Assembly: GCF_022605725.1 (NCBI RefSeq)
Contig: NC_065557.1
Span: forward strand, 22,261,256 to 22,325,255
Direction of reading: 5' to 3'
From: Anthonomus grandis grandis
Taxonomy: Eukaryota > Arthropoda > Insecta > Coleoptera > Curculionidae
DNA: 64,000 nt
The notes beneath the pieces were generated by a model, which saw nothing but the letters and a program-made list of their open reading frames with translations, had not been told where the DNA came from and made no database searches. Positions 58,741 through 64,000 of the stretch are shown piece after piece. Made by a program: the position numbers and the translations under genes. The stretch's first letter is position 1. Each line of letters opens with the position of its first letter.

Positions 58741-60788
58741 TTTTTCTGATTTTCCCTTTTTTTTCCTTTATGGCTTGTTATTTTATCTTTTATATTTATT
58801 ACTTCTTATAGTATATTTTAATTTAGATTTATCTTTAAATTTTATTTGTTGTGGCCTCAACAGCCTTCAAACTTTGTTAGCATGCTGAGAAAGTGATGTT
58901 TTAATCCGTGAATTCTTTTTTAGCGCTGTATAGTTAATATGCAATAATAAATATTATTATTATTATTACTATAATTATATCCAGAATATTTTATCTAAAA
59001 TAACCCACATATATTTAATGTAGTTTATTTTGGTAAAATAAAAACAAAATAAAATTGTGGTTACTTCCAGTTGAAACATTTTTTTAACGAAAATCAAACA
59101 AGGCTGTGAATTTTTTAAACGGTAAAACATAAGCAAAAACATCAAAATAGAAATAATTTACTAGCTGTTACATAGTTCATATGTTATACTTGTTAATATT
59201 TGATTAGTTTTAAATATTAATTCGTCATTTTAATATTAAATATAATTTGTTATATTAAAAAAAAATTATTTTGTATACACTTGCCGCATACCGTATGTAA
59301 GTGACTAACATATATGGAAAATAATTTAATTTTAACATATGTTTTTAAAATAAATTTTCTGACTTTCTATTTTCATTTCAATTCCTCACTCAATAACTAC
59401 TGGTACAAAATTTTGTAAGTATCCCATTGGTCCACCATAATTTTTTAAAGTGTATTTTGCAAGTAAAAATCAAGATTATATATTTCTTCGTAGCGTATAA
59501 TTCGCGCTTAAATAACGAAATTATTATAGTCGCGAATGTCCGTTTTTTAAAATTGCTCAAATAAATCCTTTATTTAGGTCATGACTTAAAAATGACTGAC
59601 GAGTTGATACACTGAGATTTTCAGTTTATTTCAATAAGACCTTTAACTGTTTTTTATTATTTGTTGTTCATTTCAGAGGATTATGTTGAAAAAACGTTTA
59701 TATTACCCATTTCTTTAAATCTTTTTATCGTTTTACGTACTACCTGCTGGGTAATGGATTCCTGATTTAGATAGAGTTTGTTAAAAGTATTTCAAGTTCC
59801 AGTTTTGAGATCGCCATATATAAATATCATCATTATTCAAATTGATCCCAGTTAATCTATTAATTAAATATTTTGTACACTGAGTATTATAAACTTTGTA
59901 GTTGATTACTTGCACTAATCTTAAAATAACAAATGTATTTTTATGTAGCAAACACCGCATGTCACATAACTCGAGTAAATACCACTGATTTGTGTCATAT
60001 TTAAGTTAGAGATAACGTGAGATAAAGGTCAAAGAAGATATACTATTGTTCTATTTTTAAGTTGTGACCTTAGTTTGTTACACAGATTTATACAATATTC
60101 TAATAAGTACTTATATACTATAGTTTTGTTAATTCTTCTTACAAGTGTACAGAATAATTCCGGCATCTGAGTTGACTAATTTTGAACACCTAATTAACCT
60201 TGATTTATAACAGTTTATATTCGGGCTATTTGGAATGATTCCAATTCTAGCTTCAAAAGATAATGATACAAATGAAATAAAACATTTACACCCAATTAGC
60301 TTATTTATCAAAAGCTTTAGAAAATATATAGTAAGAAATTTTGTAAATCATAACAATCCATATAGCTAGCTCATTATTAATCTGGTTGTTGAAAGTCATT
60401 TGATTGTCTAAATTATAATCTGCTCCTTAAGCTTTTCTACTTTTAACTAGGGCTTTTTTAGTTTTAACGATATGGCCTCTTTGTAATACTTATTTATTAT
60501 CGAGGTTACAATCTGATAAAACAGACAGATTTAAAACTCTTTGACTGACTTAGGGTTAACTTGCTGTTTTTAAGTACCCTTTTTTCTATTTTTCCTGCAA
60601 GTTTCGATTCTGTTCTGATTATTTCGTAATTTGTTGAGTGCAGTAGATTAGGGCTTTTTTTAGCCATATTTTTTTTTTTGCTAAAGTGTTATTAAAACTT
60701 TATTTTGAACATTTGTAATCACTTTTTTCATAATATATTTATTTCCATGATATTTCCAGTAGGTGATAACCTTATCACCCCAGTAAGA
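58741..60788. other. No recognisable gene
   Basis: AT-rich; nothing identified. Confidence 0.5.
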
Positions 60789-60995
60789 CTATTAATAAAA
60801 CTTGAAAAACTTATCCTTAGGTTGCAATTCATGTGAATTTTTTGGAAGGCCAAAAAAGGTAGGTTTATTGGGATCAGCTGCATCAACAATACCACGATCT
60901 AAATAAGTTGATGCTACATCAAAAATAAGCAGTATTTTAGCTGGTTTAAAATCAGCAAAGTGATTCACCCATTTAATAAAAGCAGTTGTAGTCAT
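60789..60995 (-). pseudogene. pogo-type (DDE_1) transposase fragment
   Basis: About 67 residues: FIKWVNHFADFKPAKILLIFD and VASTYLDRGIVDAAD, then PTFFGLPKNSHELQPKDKF. This matches the pogo/Tigger DDE core from the second Asp (IFDGxxSHL) to the third (HxLQPLDxxxF). The Gly and His of the motif are changed. No other part of the transposon is visible. Confidence 0.7.
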
Positions 60996-62271
60996 GCTTT
61001 TTTATTGGTCACTTTAATTATCATTTCTACGGGTAAATTATCTAATTTCTAACATTTATTTGTTTCTTTTATCTTTAACAAGATCATTGGTAGTTCCATT
61101 TGGTCAATAGCATTCATACATTCAAGAACTTAACTTTTCAGGTAAATAATTTATTAAGTTCATAGATATTTAATATTTTTGAGTTGTATATACAGATTCG
61201 TTAATACGGTAATAGAAACAGCACTAAAATCAAATTAGTAAAAAAATTATAAGTTGTTAAATATTAGTTTCTTGTTTTTATTACTAAGGAATTAAGCCTC
61301 CGGTTTACAAAAATTACTGACTCGTGCAAACATTAAGGGATAGGGGAATCATCAGATGTGTTTAAGTGGATGATTAGAAATAGGCTGTTTAGGAGTTTAA
61401 AAATATAGAAGCTTGTCAAAATTCCAAACAGGGAATCATAAAAATAATATTTTAGTTTAGTTGACTTTTATGGGTGTGTTTATTTAAATCCTTTCTATGG
61501 TTTTTTGCTCTATTCTAAGAAATATAAGTCATTTATTTTAATTAAATTTCCATATTTTAGGCGGTGCGGTGTATTATATTCAAGTTTATTATATGGACAC
61601 ATTATATTACTCATAAACTAATTTATATCTTATTGTCGAACCCTAGTAAAAATCTAAATAGGTCTGGAGACATATTAAAAATTCGCACGTTAAGTGGCAT
61701 TTCCAATAGGAATAAACTCTCTTCTATTATTCTGTACGAGGTAACTTATTCGAAAATAGGACACCCTGTACTTACGTAAATTATGTAAGTCATACACCTT
61801 TCATTTCAGATTTATTGGTTGTCCTCAATATTGGAGTATAGAATTTACTAAACGTCGTTTAACTAAGTCCCACTCTTCTAGATTTTCTAGCTTTTTAAAT
61901 TATCCAATTAGATTTTATGTCCTAGGAATATGTAGTCTGGTGAGTTTTCTGGAATGGTGTTTTCATTTATACTAAAATTTTTCCAGAATTTATTATTTTT
62001 TAACAACTCAAAAAGAAAATAATAATCTATAAAAAAATCTGACGTTGATAATAAGAATAGAAAGTGTATTCCTAACAGGAGTGTGTTCTTGAGTCCGCTA
62101 CTGCTTCTCATACTCTTAGTCTTTTACTCTATTACTATATTACTCTTTTAATTTCTCTTACTCTTTAACTCTCTTACTCCTCCCTTAGTTCTTCTATTAT
62201 GGCTTTAAGTTTAACTTCTGAGCTACGTATGATGACTATATCATCTATAAAACACAGACAGCGGGACGCCA
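60996..62271. other. No recognisable gene
   Basis: AT-rich. A GGACACCCTGTA terminus at 61758-61769 marks a scrap of the same inverted-repeat class as at 123-134. Confidence 0.45.
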
Positions 62272-63520
62272 TTTTGAAAAATATAATTAAATAGAGTAGA
62301 TAATCATGTGATATATCGTTTGAAAGCTCCCACTGAATGCTTTATGGTCCTAGAATATTAAGTCATTACTTCTAAAATCTTATTTTTCGCATTTTTATTT
62401 ATATTTGTTTTCTTTATAACACCTGTTCAGGTGTAATTTGTTTGAAGTGTCTTGTTGTTTGCAGAGTCATCTCACATTATTATCAAAAAAGTTACTGTTC
62501 TACACAAAAACTTACACAAAACCTTACTTAAACAATATATAAGCAATACCTTTAAAAGCGAATAATACGAAAAGAGGAATTATTTTTGCTATTTCGTTTA
62601 GTGCAATTTTATTTGTACCTTGATTTATTTGAGAATGCCTGATCCGCGTCCCTTTGCAAAGAAATTAAAATTATTTTAATTTCTAATGGAAATCGTAATG
62701 TACATGAAAGAATTTTTATTGTTCGCTTTCCTGACCGTCCAGTATGTCGAAAGCTTATTCCAGTATTCGTGAGCTAATTCAGAAATTTACCGAGACGGGT
62801 AGTTTTGCCAGTAGGAAGGATCCAGGGCGTCCCAGCTATCCAGAAGAAAAGTAGTTGTATATTATAGCAGCTATGCTAAGAGATCCACGTATGGATGTAA
62901 TGAGCGAGAGAATAGGACGCCAGCCTGCTTATGTAAAGAAAATTTGTTTCAGTGATGAATGTGCTTTTTTTGCATGATAATCTTCATAGACAAAATATCC
63001 GTTATTGGAGCGACGTAAATTCGCACATATTTCGTGAATGGGGCACCGCCTCACATTAGCAGAAATGTTAGAGAATATTTAACTAAAACTTACCCTAATC
63101 TGTGGATTGGTCGTCGAGGAACTACCGAGTGACTAGCCAGGTCGCCCGATCTTACACGTCTGGACTTTTTTTATGGGGCTACTTGATCCAAAAAGTCTAC
63201 GTGACCAAGCCAGAATCTATCTCCAATCTACGTCAAAGAATAATTGATGCATGTCGCAATATTGATGTTGCCACTTTCTGAAATGTTTGTGAAGCGTTCA
63301 GTTACATTTCTGTATTTGCTAAAGTTTAATTATTTTAAATGGAAATAAAAATGCAAAAAATAGGATTTTGAAAAGCTGCCATTTTGCTATGGGTAGAAGT
63401 AATGACTTCATATTCTAGGACCAGAATGTATTCTGTGGGAACTTTCAAATGATGTAACGCATGACTCTCCTTTGTATTTAATTTTATTTTGGCGACGGGA
63501 TGCCATTTTGAAGTTTTGCA
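62272..63520 (+). mobile_element. mariner-family element 2 with long inverted ends
   Basis: Left 62285-62410 and right 63340-63515 are imperfect inverses (shared GGTCCTAGAATAT, AAGTCATTACTTCT and GCATTTTTATTT). A degenerate mariner transposase lies between them on the plus strand. Outer limits are approximate. Confidence 0.65.
62690..63330 (+). pseudogene. mariner (DD41D-like) transposase remnant
   Basis: FPDRPVCRKLIPVFRELIQK and TETGSFASRKDPGRPS (62730-62830) are the N-terminal part. CFSDECAFFA (about 62947) holds the first Asp. NGAPPHISRNVREYLTKTYP (about 63040) has Asn at the second catalytic Asp. RSPDLTRLDFFYG (about 63143) has the third Asp, about 41 residues on. The region between N-terminus and first Asp is deleted; several stops. 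Confidence 0.7.
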
Positions 63521-63938
63521 AAATGAGCTAGGGATCAAAAATCAGTACTTAGGTTGCTAATGATTGTGCCAAATTTGAAATTTTTATATAAACGCATTCA
63601 CGAGATAAGAGCAAGGGGGATAAGAGCAAGAGGAGACAATAAAGAGCCGCACTGTATATCCTTGTTTCATTTCTTTATTGACTGGTATTTCATTTATTGT
63701 TGTTCATCTATCTTGACTTAGATAAAAGTATTATCCCAGTTATATTTATTAGGATATGAATATCTAAAGTCCATACTTGCATTATTTAGGGCCAAATGTT
63801 ATGGTACGTTATAATCTGTGCTGTTTTCCATCAGTGTTCTTATAGTCTGGTGGTTGTGCTGATTCCTTTTTGAAAAACTGCTTGTTTCAGTGGTTAGTAA
63901 GAGTCATATTTACTAGAAAGTCTCTTAAAATGTTCGTG

Positions 63939-63969
63939 AGCAACTTGTATCTGTGAGATACAAGTTGCT
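63939..63969. repeat. Perfect 14-bp hairpin with 3-base loop
   Basis: AGCAACTTGTATCT (63939-63952), loop GTG, and exact inverse (63956-63969). Context unassigned. Confidence 0.8.
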
Positions 63970-64000
63970 AGAGTAAATTAATTGGATGACAGTTACTTAT

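Noticed and set aside
58652..58888. Hydrophobic ORF as a membrane protein
   Set aside because: Low-complexity T-rich frame overlapping the end of a LINE remnant; no start context or neighbour support.

Overview
The window is AT-rich eukaryotic DNA that looks like an insect genome, probably a beetle (inference from the repeat types; no host gene was available to confirm it). I could identify no host gene. Nearly everything recognisable is a transposable element, many of them nested. Features typical of eukaryotes include spliced transposase genes, a tRNA-Arg-primed Ty3/gypsy element, BEL/Pao, Penelope, piggyBac, mariner and LINE remnants, and a long (TA)n tract.

Layout. 1-7.1 kb: a decayed BEL/Pao retrotransposon (+) split by a Penelope-like element (-, RT plus GIY-YIG, with a hammerhead-ribozyme-like tail) and by a DDE transposon with 34-bp inverted ends and a TA duplication. 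7.1-10.6 kb: mostly unassigned, with a LINE ORF1-like PHD-finger relic and a 34-bp palindromic mini-element in an 8-bp target duplication. 10.6-14.2 kb: a complete but broken piggyBac (TTAA/TTAA) next to a LINE reverse-transcriptase tail, which is itself split by a 515-bp non-coding insertion with a 12-bp duplication and a second hammerhead-like fold. 15.16-27.36 kb: a very young Ty3/gypsy element (-). Its two 187-bp LTRs differ at one base, and it has an AATA duplication, a tRNA-Arg primer site, a polypurine tract, gag, pol and a small putative membrane protein upstream of gag. Its pol is cut by a 5.5-kb TTAA-flanked DNA transposon (18439-23955), whose eight-exon gene joins a Mutator/Kolobok-like DDE transposase to a YqaJ-type nuclease.

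27.4-42.7 kb: a degenerate LINE (EN plus RT), a mariner, a possible SINE head and long stretches with nothing recognisable. 42.7-48.2 kb: a large inverted-repeat element with GC-hairpin tandem repeats and a decayed ORF resembling a ubiquitin-specific protease; another inverted-repeat element is nested in its right arm. 49.8-54.3 kb: a fold-back repeat, direct repeats, LINE scraps and a GC-richer LINE with an RNase H domain. 54.7-56.9 kb: a second, internally deleted piggyBac. The rest holds a LINE remnant, a pogo fragment and a second mariner relative.

The points most worth following are the transposase-YqaJ fusion, the USP-like ORF in a transposon, the small protein with a myristoylation signal and a membrane segment in the gypsy element, the two hammerhead-like folds, and a 16-bp palindrome (GTTCC-N6-GGAAC) shared by two piggyBac elements with different ends.
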